From Zhengitettix transpicula (Eukaryota; Arthropoda; Insecta; Orthoptera; Tetrigidae), in contig CM073596.1 of assembly GCA_037074705.1 (NCBI GenBank), positions 27,626,001-27,690,000 on the forward strand: a stretch of 64,000 bases of DNA, given 5' to 3'. This document shows positions 25,212 to 36,440 of this stretch, piece by piece. The notes under the pieces are model-generated. The model saw only the letters and a program-made list of their open reading frames with translations, did not search any database and was not told the origin of the DNA. The position numbers and the translations under genes are program-made. Numbering within the stretch: position 1 is the stretch's first letter; each line of letters opens with the position of its first letter.

Positions 25212-27776
25212 TTGAATGTTTTATATGTATGTTTTAAACAGTATAGCATAATTATATTAAAGTTTTTAATCTGGAAATGTCAACTTTATCTTTCATAGTA
25301 ACAATCATATTTAAAAATAATGAAATTATTTGGAATGAGCTATTAAATAATAGTTTAAAAATATGTAGAATTTAGTATGTTTTTTCAACGTATTCCAGAC
25401 TTTCCTGTCATTTTCAGAGCGAAAATATATTTAGCACACAATTTAATTCGTCTGAAAAAATAAATTATACACAGAACGACTTTTTTCGCTTCGTTTCTGC
25501 AGAATTACTATCAAAGAAGAAGATAATTAATGAATGAAATTAGCATTACTTGATTGACGAATATAGACTGAATCTGTTAAACATAAACTTCTCTGGTTTC
25601 AACCCTTGCTGTCGTTTGTGTGAAACCCAACGTTTCATAGATCCGCCATCGTCGTCAGGTCACTGTCGTCGAAACATTGTTTTTTAGCCCAGACAAGGTT
25701 TAATCCAAATAATTTTATATCCTGCTCCTAATGCATGCATAAATTTATTTTGACTCTAAACTACCTGCCATGATTACTGTAAATTCATTTATGTATTCCT
25801 TTTGAATGTTTAAATGTTGGAACTTCCGCAAACTGATCTGTTTAAATCACGAATGTAATTTGTCTTAGTGGTATCAGCTGATATTCAGATACGAATTTTT
25901 TTTAGTATGCCGTCGGAATGAAGATCAAAGTAAAATATAAAAATCTTGTATGTTGCATTATCAATTAAAATTATAAATTCTTTTTCTGGTTTTTAGGCCT
26001 CAATGACAGTCACAAAAAATTTAAATGTGATGTACGTCTATGCGTTTCTATAACTTGTATAGTAAAGGAGTATTATTATCTGTAGCGTGCTGGGAAAAAT
26101 TTAGTATAGATTTTTAATGTATGACTTGTTATATTTCATGTTATTGTATATTTGATTGACGATAATGCCGTTTCTAAGTAACAAGAATTTTGTACAATGA
26201 TCAATATTTATACCTCTGTTACTATAGTACTATCGTATGTAGATATGCTCAGATAATTAATTGCTACAAATGCATTTAATGTTAATCGCTTTAAAACCTA
26301 ATGTAACTAAATTTGCACACTCGCAAGGAGATGTTGGCAGCCAGCCAGCATTAACATCTGTTGTCGACACACTGTGTATGGCCCGATTCGTGTGTTCTAA
26401 TTTTCGGGTATTTTTTTGTGGTCTCTTCTTTAAACTTGCCATTAGCAGCGAGGTTTTTAACCGGATATGTCCCTATACAACATACAGAGTTGAAGAATCG
26501 TGTTCCGAGGGCCTTAACAGCGCAACACCATTATTAATTAATTACTCAATAAAACTATATAGACTATTATATTGAAAGATCAGTGAAGAATGAAAAATTG
26601 TAATTTGATTGTTTTTAAGTTAAGTTGGAAGCAACTTCTGTATTAGTTCAGAAAATTTATTAACGTCTGTAAAAATAAATAAACAATAAAATACAGACCA
26701 AAACTGATGTGAATAATAAAAAATGGTAACATTTCTTAAATTATTGTTACTCTTTAACGGCGTGGAAAAAGTAAATTAGTAGCTGCATAATTAAGCGTCT
26801 TAAACAAATTTGTATAATATGTAATGCCACTGTAAATTATTATCATTATGAAATTTGGGGGAAAAATTCTTGCTATAAGAAGAAACTTGTAACCTTTTTA
26901 AAAATATTTAAAATCAAATTTGAATTGTGTATAAATATAATAATATACGTTCTTATATACGTCACTGACTTTTACTGCTACTTTATTGGTATAACAGTTT
27001 TGTAAGGAGAATTCAATAGGGTTGGCAATTAACAGGACAAAGTTAAACATTCATAAAAGTATAACGTCGAAACCTCCTAAGAAAACGCAGGGTTTTTGTT
27101 TGTCCATAGCCAGCCAGAAATAGCAGAAGTTTCGGTTTAAGTCCGGAACAATCAAGACTACCCAATCGACAAATCGCAGAACTCACCTAAGGCGAGCGGT
27201 CAACCGATAGATGACGAAAGAAGGTTCATCCGAGTTCCCGACATCACATAAAATTTTGGCTTAAAAATTTGTTTTAGAATCTGTGAGTTTAGAAGAAGGA
27301 GTGTAAAACCCACAATAGTGTTTTCGAAAATTAAAGGTATGCTGGAATGCTGGGCAGACGTGAGTAACAATTTACAAAACAATTAATTATTTAAACGTAA
27401 TTGAAAGATAGCCGTCAGCTTTCGTTCTCTTTTTGATTAAATTTATTAATCAGAGTCAATCTTTTTTACATTTAATTTCGTTCACAATTAAATTTCGTTC
27501 TAGTTTAATTGACGAGTAAATTTCATTTTTTCCTTAATTGTGATTTGTTGTTGATAAGATTATAAATATTATTGATTTGTCCATTATCAAACCCAGTGAA
27601 GACCCTGAGAAATTCAATATTATAAATTTGTAATTGTTTGATTTATTGCCACAATAAAAATATTGTTAGTAAATTTTATTAATCTTTCATTTAAAAAGCC
27701 CATATTTAGTAAATTATTACAAAATGGCTTCCACAACGTGGGGCAAATTAAAAGCCTATCGTTTGTGTTTATTACA
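25210..27776. other. AT-rich non-coding DNA with one hammerhead-like motif at 25629-25658
   Basis: On the minus strand 25629-25658 reads CTGACGA, a hairpin-capable segment with GAT/ATC, then GAAACGTT. Open frames on both strands at 26257-26575 overlap each other and have no domain. Nothing else is identifiable. Confidence 0.4.
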
Positions 27777-28073
27777 ATATATATATATATATATTGTAGC
27801 GTTCGACCCGTCGTCTTTCCGTTTCTCGACTCAATTTCTAATACGGGTGACAGGTAATTTTTTTGGAATGAAATTACCAAAACAATTTTATTTGTAATTA
27901 ATTTATTTCTCGAGCTATGAAACATTCAACATCTGCAGGGCGTGGTTATTTATGACATTTTTATATTACACCACTGGGACCTCCGTCCCCTGATGAACTG
28001 CCTTACCACATCTCTGCGCGCGTCTTGCAACAACACAACATAATAATGTTAAAATATATATATATATATATAT
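27777..28073. repeat. Two (TA)n tracts flanking a 255-bp GC-balanced segment
   Basis: AT tracts lie at 27777-27794 and 28052-28073. The segment between starts TGTAGCG and ends CAACAACACAACA, which resembles a solo LTR, but no clear target duplication is visible. Confidence 0.4.
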
Positions 28074-30148
28074 TTTTGGGCGGTATTTTTATTTATTTTG
28101 TTATTTAAAATGTATAGCAAAATATACAGTTTATTATGCATTAATAGTCATTGGAAATCAACTATTGAGTTATATGCATCGGAGCTGACTGTAAACCGCT
28201 TAAACGTGAATGATTATACTATGTGCTCTTTTTTTCCCTTCCGGAGTTTGTCCTGGTTGCGCAAACCCGTGCCGCAGGTTTAGATGCTTGGTTAATGTTG
28301 CACGACTCCCTACTGGAAAACCTGGCTGGAGTTGTATTTCCGTCTTCATATCTGTGGTCACAGCAAATAAGTATAAAAACGCAACTTTAAAATGTAGTCC
28401 TTTCGTACTTGATTTAAATAGCAACTTGCACTTTTTACGTAACATTAGCGGGGAATTATTGAATGTTCACGGATGTGCAGGGTTTTAATATAATTTAATC
28501 ACGATGTCGTTTCGAATTATGATTTGAACCTTTCAATTACGGAAGGTGGCTTAACATTTTAAATTACATTTCAGGTTATAAAAATATTAGATGAATATTG
28601 TGATGCTCGTTTTATGGTTTGAAATTATTTCAGCGACGTTTTCATAAAATTATGGTGTCAGAGAAAGGACCATATCCTTTCATAACGGATTATTTGATTT
28701 GAGCAAAATCGCCATACGTATGGAAGATTCAATATACCGCCCAAGAAGTAAACTTTCGGTTCTCTTTCATTGGTTTCTTTTTTGTGTGCTTTTACTGTCC
28801 ATTACGACGGCAGCAGCTTCTCATAACACCAGACTAAACAATATTAACGCCGTTTGAGAAGATTCCGTTCTTCTTTATATATTTTCATATCTGCACGGAG
28901 AATATTGGATAAGTTTCATGTCGCCAAATGAAGGGGAATTTTATTTGTCGTTCCGCCAGTGATAGTAAAGGAAGTTATGCGTCGTAAAAGGTCTCCAGAT
29001 TCTGGCCGGTAACGTTCGCCCGTTGTCTTAGGTCTGGCGTCTTCGGTGGACCGTGATTAACGACTCAGTCAAGACAATTGCGGACGTTTTAATCAATCAC
29101 GTTATTGTTGTCATTGCAGGGAACGTCGCCAGGGAAGGTCGCTGACATTTGTCGAGGTCGGGAACAAACAAAAAGAAATCGAAAAACGCGCAACAACATC
29201 TGTAATCGGCATGAGGCTAATAAATCAAAATTCTTACAGATCAGTGAAACTTCAAGATAGTCCTTCGGAAATTAGAATTGTTTTGTAACAAATAAAAATA
29301 AATTTACGTACTTATTATAATTTCATACACAATAAAGTGAATATGACCATAATAAAATTTAAAAAAACAAATAATATTTTAGACGATGATGAAGTATATC
29401 AGTTGGTATTAATTTTATACAGCAATATTTATGTCCTACATGGACAAAGATAAATTATTTCACTGTCATACATTATTTGAACATTTTTAATATATTAATT
29501 TGATTGATAAATATTGTTAACAGAATAATATTCATGGAGGAAAACCGCAAATTCCCGTAAAAGTCCGAAGCTGTCTGGTCAATTTTCAACCTCATTTTAA
29601 GATAAAGGCCTTAAGGTTCTAACACGTCGGTTACAAATGAGTAACCCAAGGCTAAATTCTTAAAATTCGGTTGAAAAACTTCCACCTATTAAATTATTTT
29701 ATCAATATACGAGCCAGTGTGTGGTTTTTTACCCTGAATATTTCTAACAAACATTTAACGACAAATATTTATATTTTTTTAATTTAACAACGTTCTGTAC
29801 GTATCTTTACTATCTTCAGATTGGTAGGCCGAAAATTATATTGATAATTCGTTGTTTTTTCCTTACGATATTATGGCACAGAAATACTGTTGTTCTTCCT
29901 TTTAAATATATTTTTATAAAAATAATAATTTCAGAAATTTCTTATTTGATTTTTTTATTATTTACGACAATTATGACAACAGATATTGTTTCTTTTTTAT
30001 GTATTTGATTTTATTATTTAAATTACATGTAATTATAAATATTTTAATGAACCCTTCACCCCTTTGAATATTTAGGTATTTAGTTATCTGATTCATTAAG
30101 CTACTAGTATTTTGTTTAAGTAAAAGCATAATTTACTTTTTTATTAAA
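28074..30148. other. Non-coding DNA with GC-balanced block at about 28960-29230
   Basis: Overlapping open frames on both strands at 28200-28490 show no domain. The 28960-29230 block is non-repetitive, carries TAATCAAT/ATTAA homeodomain-like cores and has no coding potential. Confidence 0.35.
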
Positions 30149-30449
30149 TAATAAAAAGAGTTTGAATAATTATAAATGTCTGTTAGATGTATTTAAATAC
30201 ATCTTATTATTAATCGATAAGTTTGATGTTCTGTTACCCTAGAAACGTAACAACTAACGATCACAGCCAGACGGAGAAAAACATTTATAAAATCAAAATA
30301 AACCTCTCTTTCAGTCAGACAACCTGAAGAGGATACAATTATATACAGAAACATTTTTGTTCGATTAAATTAAAATTTCATGATTAATAAAAAGAATTTG
30401 AATCATTATAAATGTCTGTTAGTTGTATTTAAATACATATTATTATTAA
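30149..30449. repeat. 65-bp direct repeats spaced 236 bp apart, with hammerhead-like motif between
   Basis: The units at 30149-30213 and 30385-30449 differ at 4 of 65 positions. Each contains GTATTTAAATAC, a perfect palindrome. The interval holds CTGAAGA...GAAACAT (30324-30353), a degenerate hammerhead-like core. This looks like one and a quarter copies of a tandem pseudo-LTR of a Penelope-type element, an inference from arrangement. Confidence 0.55.
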
Positions 30450-32447
30450 AATTAGACATAATAATAATATATTATTTTGAAATTTCGTTCTGAAATCGTC
30501 AGTATGTAGAGTTTCTCCGTTGCTGTGAAGTATTTTGAGTTTCCGATAGAATTTAAAAGTAATGCATAATATTATTACTTCAACTGCTAGTCAGTTTTGG
30601 TTTGGTACCCAACTCATATTCTGAGTTTCAGGAATTTCAAATTGGAATCGTCGATTCTGCCTTACCTCATAACTGTCATTTAAATTCTCTAATTTTATAA
30701 TTTAAAAACTTTTGGGGTTTACGTCTGAATATTATCCTAATGTTTTAGAAAAACAGTAATTTCCTGTAATTCTTACAAACGTCCTTGTTTTTATAAACCA
30801 CGGTAAATACATTTTATTCAATTTAAAAGAGAAAGTTTCGTTTTGTGTTTATCATTATTTTACATTTCGTTGCACTCTACGCAAGATTTCCTTTAAATTA
30901 TCACTGCTAATGGAATTCCGCTCTTTACTCAAAGCTCTGAAAATTGTTTCGATCTCGAAACAGGCTTTGAGAAGGCATGGACATTTAACGAACTGTGGCG
31001 CCTCTGCAAAATAAGCAAAACAAACCATCAAAAACAGACTCGCTTCATAAAGATTGTCAAGCACTGAGAGGTAAAATGTGAATAATAATTAAAATTGATA
31101 ACAAATTGCCTTGTTGTGTTGTTGTGGTTTCGCTTTCCTTATTTACAAGCACGGTCGAGAATAAAAGCTTGGTTTATTGTTGGCAAGCGTAGTATTGTAG
31201 TACGCAATATTCATACTAAATTGAATTATCAGTTCATTTATTTTATACGGGATATATTATTCAGGGTGATGGAACAAACATTGAGGGTCGGTTATTAAAA
31301 ACAAACATTTTTTTTATATAGGAATGTATGGTACAAAGTGACGAATTGAAGCACGAAAACAAAAAAAAAATGAGACACGAAAAGCAAATTGATTCTTTTC
31401 ACCAAAGTTTCGACAGCAATTCGATATTACACCAAAATATTCCCATGTGGCTCCGTGTAACAACAAAATAAGATTTATCGTAATTCGAGAGCATTTTCTC
31501 GTACAAAAGAGAACGGAATTGACTTTTCAGAACTTCCACAATTTGCAAGAAGACGGCGTAAGGTATTTTTTTATCTCTAAGATCCTTCTGTACATAACAA
31601 AAGTTTAATCCAAATGAAAACTAGCGGTCTATTGTAAGAAAATAACAAAATCACTGTCACACACGGTGGTTTAGATGGCAACGGATCTGAATCTCCTAAT
31701 TAAAGGTATCCAAAATAACTCTAATCCAAGTATTACGGGTATAAAGGAGTTTTTCATGCATAGTTTGATTTAAAATATGGAGACCGATGATGACGCTTGT
31801 TCTATAATTTCTGGATTAAACATATATGTAATAATTATAAAATATGTCTAAAATGTTTAAGAATTATTTATTATTATTTTAATATCTATTTTTTAATTAA
31901 AATATATTTAACGGCCAATTTTTAGACTGTCAAAAAAAATTATTAATCCAACAATTACGTCAACAGTGCTAAGTTTGGGTTGAACTTATAAACATTTCCT
32001 CTGTTCGATCGAGAAGATTACTTCATCAGTTTGCTTGCAATTAAAAATAGTCTTCAATAATTTCCATCTTACAAATATTAAGCTACATACTTATATGAAA
32101 CAATTCACATTACACACGATCAGCATGCTTTCTTCTTTTAATTATTTTGACTGTGCCACTATGTGCGATGATGAAACCTAGCTTCGTGGTTTGCAACAGC
32201 ATATATTTTTAATTTATTTTTACAGAGGTTGGTATTTCGGATATACCAGAGGGAATTCACTACTTTTTTCATTTGATGTTCGTGTTACAGACAGAGCGCC
32301 GAAGCTAGATACATTTTAGCCACGTTGGTTTCAATATTTAATTATAAATCAGTTGTTTGTTGGAGACATGGACTTACTTACAAATTATGCAATATATTTT
32401 GGTTCGATCCTCCTGTTTTTCTTAAGATGAACTTAAGTTTGGTGTAT
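30450..32447. other. AT-rich non-coding DNA
   Basis: No gene is supported. A loose CTGATGA...GGAAATGTT pairing on the minus strand at 31991-32029 resembles the hammerhead-like motifs but has a long, unpaired middle. Confidence 0.4.
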
Positions 32448-33862
32448 CATGACTTGATCTCATAATGGTTAAGATGCTTTAAGAATTACCAGATTAATGT
32501 CTCAGGTTACTCTTCTACTTGTTCAATGGAATAATAAGGCTAGATTACTGGTCTAAATCCCTAAAAATTGCAAAAATAATTTTGATACCAAAACCCGGCA
32601 AAGATATAACTGACGTCATTTCCTATCGTCCCATAAGTCTGCTATCAACACTATCCAAATTGCTTGAGAAGATCATACTGAAAAGAATCAGAGTAGACAG
32701 CAATAATCAAGACTGGATCCCGGATCATCAAGTTGGTTTCCGACATTCGCATTCAACAATTCAACAATGCCATAGAATTGTGGACGTAGTTAACAAAGCT
32801 ATGGAGAACCAGCAGCACTGCACAGCAATATTTTTAAATGTAAGCCAGGCCTTTGATAAGGTTTGGCATTTAGGTCTACAAGTTAAGATTAAAAGGACTC
32901 TGCCTGACCAATACTTCAACTTATTAGAATCATACCTTGACCAAAGAGAACTTACGTACATGGAGAAAGTTCAAACCGTTATCCCATTCTCTCCGGTCTG
33001 CCACAGGGCAGCGTCCTTGGCCCTCTATTATACGTCTTATACACTTCCGACTTACCAACCTCAATGGACGTAAACACAAGTACCTTTGCTGATGATACAG
33101 CAATAGTGTTAACACACACAGGACCCTGATACCGCATCACAGAACATCTACTAATAATAGAGACCTGTCTAAAAAGATGGAAAATAAAAGGAAATTCATC
33201 GAAATCATCGAAAACATTTTCGCTTAAAGAGGAACATTATCCTATAGTAAAGCTCAATCAGGAAGAAATTCCAAAAGCAGAAACAGTAAAATATCTTGGT
33301 CTTCACTTAGACACCACGCTGAAATGGGAGGAATCATATCAATAAAAAGAAAAACAAATAGAATTAAAAACTAAATTATCAAACTGGCTGATTGGACGAA
33401 AATCAAAATTATCAGTAGATAATCTTATTTACAAAACAGTGATAAAACCTATATGGACGTACGGTATAGATGTTCAGCCAAGTCTCACTTCGCTATTATG
33501 CAACGAGTGCAATCAAAAATCCTCCGCACTATTACAAATGCTCCCTGGTATGTACCCAACTTCAGCTTTCAAACGGACCTCAATACACCATATGTAGAAG
33601 ACGTCCTCAAAGATAAAAATCGTAAACATCATATTAAACTTCAAACCCATCCCAATCGACTACTAGAGTCGTTACTACAACCTACTGACAACCGAAGACT
33701 GAAGAGATGCTGGCCGATAGACTTCAATAGAAACTGAGGTGTCGTTGTTGGACCCTCACCTCTCCACGACATCAGTACAAAACACTCTTATTAAATTGTA
33801 CATGCTATCAAATTAGCTTAAAGATCATATGTAATCTGATTGTTAATAAAATTACGAAAAAA
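32448..33862 (+). mobile_element. 5'-truncated Jockey-type non-LTR retrotransposon with reverse transcriptase remnant
   Basis: The insertion is bounded by a 13-bp target duplication, AAGTTTGGTGTAT (32435-32447 and 33863-33875), and ends in an A-rich tail. The coding remnant carries reverse transcriptase blocks in order: IPKPGKD (about 32588), SYRPISLL (about 32622), PDHQVGFR, an AIFLNVSQAFDKVW block (about 32827) where Asp of FLD is replaced by Asn, and TFADDTAIV after a frame change (about 33080). VKYLGLHLD and a C-terminal region follow. At least two in-frame stops near the left end and others downstream show it is inactive. The endonuclease domain is absent. Jockey clade is inferred from motif wording. 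Confidence 0.88.
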
Positions 33863-35348
33863 AAGTTTGGTGTATAGTCAAGCAATTACTTACAATATTT
33901 GTTGAATGGTAAAAATATTTTAAAATCAGATTAAATTCTGCAATTTTTGAGAACAGGTGAGTTTTTTTGCGTAAAATACCTCGGATAAAGCGTACACATT
34001 TTTATAATGTCTCACTGAAGACGTGGCTCTGTTTCTAGGTATTAGCTGAGGTCAGGGGTTCGACTTCCCGTGCCAAGAACCCCACCTGGCGTAGGCTTCG
34101 GATTTACGACGCTCGTCGCGCTATCTGTCGCCTCCTCGTAATAAACGAGTCCCTCGTAAATCCGAGGCCAGGCCAAGACTCGAGCTCTGAGTCCCACACA
34201 ACTCCGGAAACTCCGGAGCTTCCTGCTCTCTCTTCTCGTATATCCATGTCCAAGTCCGCGGCGTATTTATTTACACAGCCGCGAAATCATAAACATGACC
34301 GTGATGAAACCCAGGGAAGTACATGACGGATGTATGTACATATCAAATAACCTCTGCAAGTCGTGTAAAGATCTAAAGTCGTTTTCAAACATCCAGGCTC
34401 GTGTATAAGTAAACACGTTGAAAAATTTTCTGTTTACAGTTTCGTTTTACAGAGTAATCGGGAAAACTGCTGCAAAGGGCAACCCTGTATAAATTTCGAA
34501 GTATTTTTATCGGAATAGAATCTCATCTGTTGCATCTTTAACGAAATGTTCTCCATCAAAGAGTAACGTTTCATATCTTTTTCTCTGATCCGTTCGTATT
34601 TTATTTGCGCAAAAGTAAATTGTATATAAATATACTAGTTAAAAAAATGGTTTCGTTTAGAATTACAATCCAAGCATTCTTTCAGTCTATATTCAGATAC
34701 TGCAAACTGATAAGAGATATCAGCCACGACATCCAGTACCAGATTAAATTCGTTTTAAAATTTATTGCCAATAATCCTGCACAGTATTCACCCAACTAAT
34801 GTTAAAAATTCAGGATTGAGCTATTCAAATACCAAGTCATACATAAAATAATACTTTAACTGCTCATTTCTTAGAATTATATGCTGTAATATATTTTTAT
34901 CATTCATATGAGCAAAGGATGCCATTTAAATTATTGTCTGTCAGTCACACTGATTCAGTTCAGATTTCACATTAAAATTGACGAAACCGGTTTATGTTGT
35001 TGTGCAAAGTTTCTTAATGTTGATAAAGAGTCAACCAAAATCTAGAATTGCGGACGTTCCAAAACCTGATGTTTAATTGTTTGCCAGGGACATTGTTTAA
35101 TTTACAGAAACAACTCAAGCGGAATATAGCTTTGAGGCTATTTGAAATTTGTTAAAAATTAAATTCAGTTGCTCAATTTACTTTTTTACGGTACTTAATT
35201 AATAAACGAGATAAACTCACACAATTGCCTACATTATAATTATTTAAAAACAACTTCTGTACTGCTCACAACAGTGATTTAAAATCGTCAAGGGCATCTA
35301 ATTGGTACATTCGGCGTCAATTTAATAAAAAATTAAATTGATTACCGT
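33863..35348. other. Non-coding DNA, containing a possible SINE
   Basis: Apart from the segment 34005-34240 listed separately, I see nothing identifiable. Confidence 0.4.
34005..34240 (+). repeat. Possible tRNA-derived SINE fragment with hairpin
   Basis: GGTTCGACTTC at 34057-34067 fits an RNA polymerase III B box, and GTGGCTCTGTTTC about 30 bases upstream is a poor A box. A perfect 11-bp inverted repeat (CGGATTTACGA 34099-34109, TCGTAAATCCG 34154-34164) follows. No second copy is present in this window, so the SINE reading is weak. Confidence 0.3.
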
Positions 35349-35369
35349 ACATATATATATATATATATA
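35349..35369. repeat. (AT)n microsatellite
   Basis: An AT dinucleotide run. Confidence 0.9.
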
Positions 35370-35966
35370 AATAGTTTACCGTATTTTAAATCTGGTATGA
35401 ATAGTGGGTCGCATATATTTGCCTATTGTATAACCTCACGCTGGAGGCCTTCAGTGGATGTACGTTATTCCCCCGAATGACGGATTTGGTCTAGGCCCAA
35501 TTTACAAACCGAAAGCAACGGTTACTTCACTGTAGAATTCCCTTTTATATAAATACTTATTGAAGGATATTATTATACTTTATATTTTAACGAGGTATTT
35601 CTGGTTTCGTACACACTTCGTTATTTCTTTCATTAAATTGAATGACGTTATCCACCGTCGATCTTAAATTAAGTCAATATCGTTACGATAGTGCATTAAA
35701 TCCAGGCGCTCAATCGTAAGTTCTTTTCCCATCTTGTTTTATTACAATTGTTAGGGATAATATATTCATTACAAAGTGAAGAACCGTGCATATTATTATC
35801 ATTTCCGCATGAATTACAGTTGTCATCTTTGAAAAGTTTCCAATCGAACATCAATTAAATTCGTAGTGAATACTATCGTCAATAATTAACAATTCTGTAT
35901 GAATCCTTGTTTAAAATAATATTTTATTTTGAAAAGGGAAATAGACCAAGATAGTTGCCCAAACCC
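35370..35966. other. Anonymous AT-rich DNA
   Basis: Nothing recognisable. Confidence 0.45.
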
Positions 35967-36440
35967 TTAACCCTTCAGTCCATCGTGTATTATATATGCT
36001 ACATAACTTTTAGAAGCACCCCATAGGCATCTGTTGGTTTCTAAGAGAGATAATTTGTGATGCAGATATGAAACATTTTACTTGAGCAAACGTGAAATTT
36101 TTGGCATCCGTGGACATGTTAAAAAAAAAATTCTGTGAGTCAACACCTGAGGCCATATTTTTCTACCCGCAGGACAACTACCAAATATTTTTTCTTCGTT
36201 TTTTTTAAATTTTTTTCCATGAAATAAAATTTATGCAGCATACTCAGAGTATTATAATTACACTAAATTAATAATTATCTAATTAATGTGAATTAATCAG
36301 TTATAATTATATTTGTGTTGAATATGTGCAAAGAACGTGAACCAAATTTACTTTGGTTACGTTACATTTGTGTTTTTTTCGTATTGTATACACAAAAAAA
36401 TTAGTTAAAAAATACAAATAATAATGCACTAAAGGGTTAA
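35967..36440. mobile_element. piggyBac-type MITE with TTAA target duplication
   Basis: TTAA lies at 35967-35970 and 36437-36440. Inside, the left end CCCTTCAGTCCAT and the inverted right end CCCTTTAGTGCAT match at 11 of 13 positions. This is the TTAA-CCCTT signature of the piggyBac superfamily. The 466-bp interior is AT-rich and non-coding, so it depended on a transposase from elsewhere. Confidence 0.75.

Noticed and set aside
26257..26575. Overlapping open frames on both strands
   Set aside because: Mirror frames over one segment are typical of chance, and neither has a domain.
27796..28046. Segment TGTAGCG...ACAACA between two TA tracts as a solo LTR
   Set aside because: The TG...CA-type ends are suggestive, but I find no matching target duplication, no primer-binding site and no second copy in the window.
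34057..34067. tRNA gene at the B-box-like site
   Set aside because: No cloverleaf can be drawn around it and the A box is poor.
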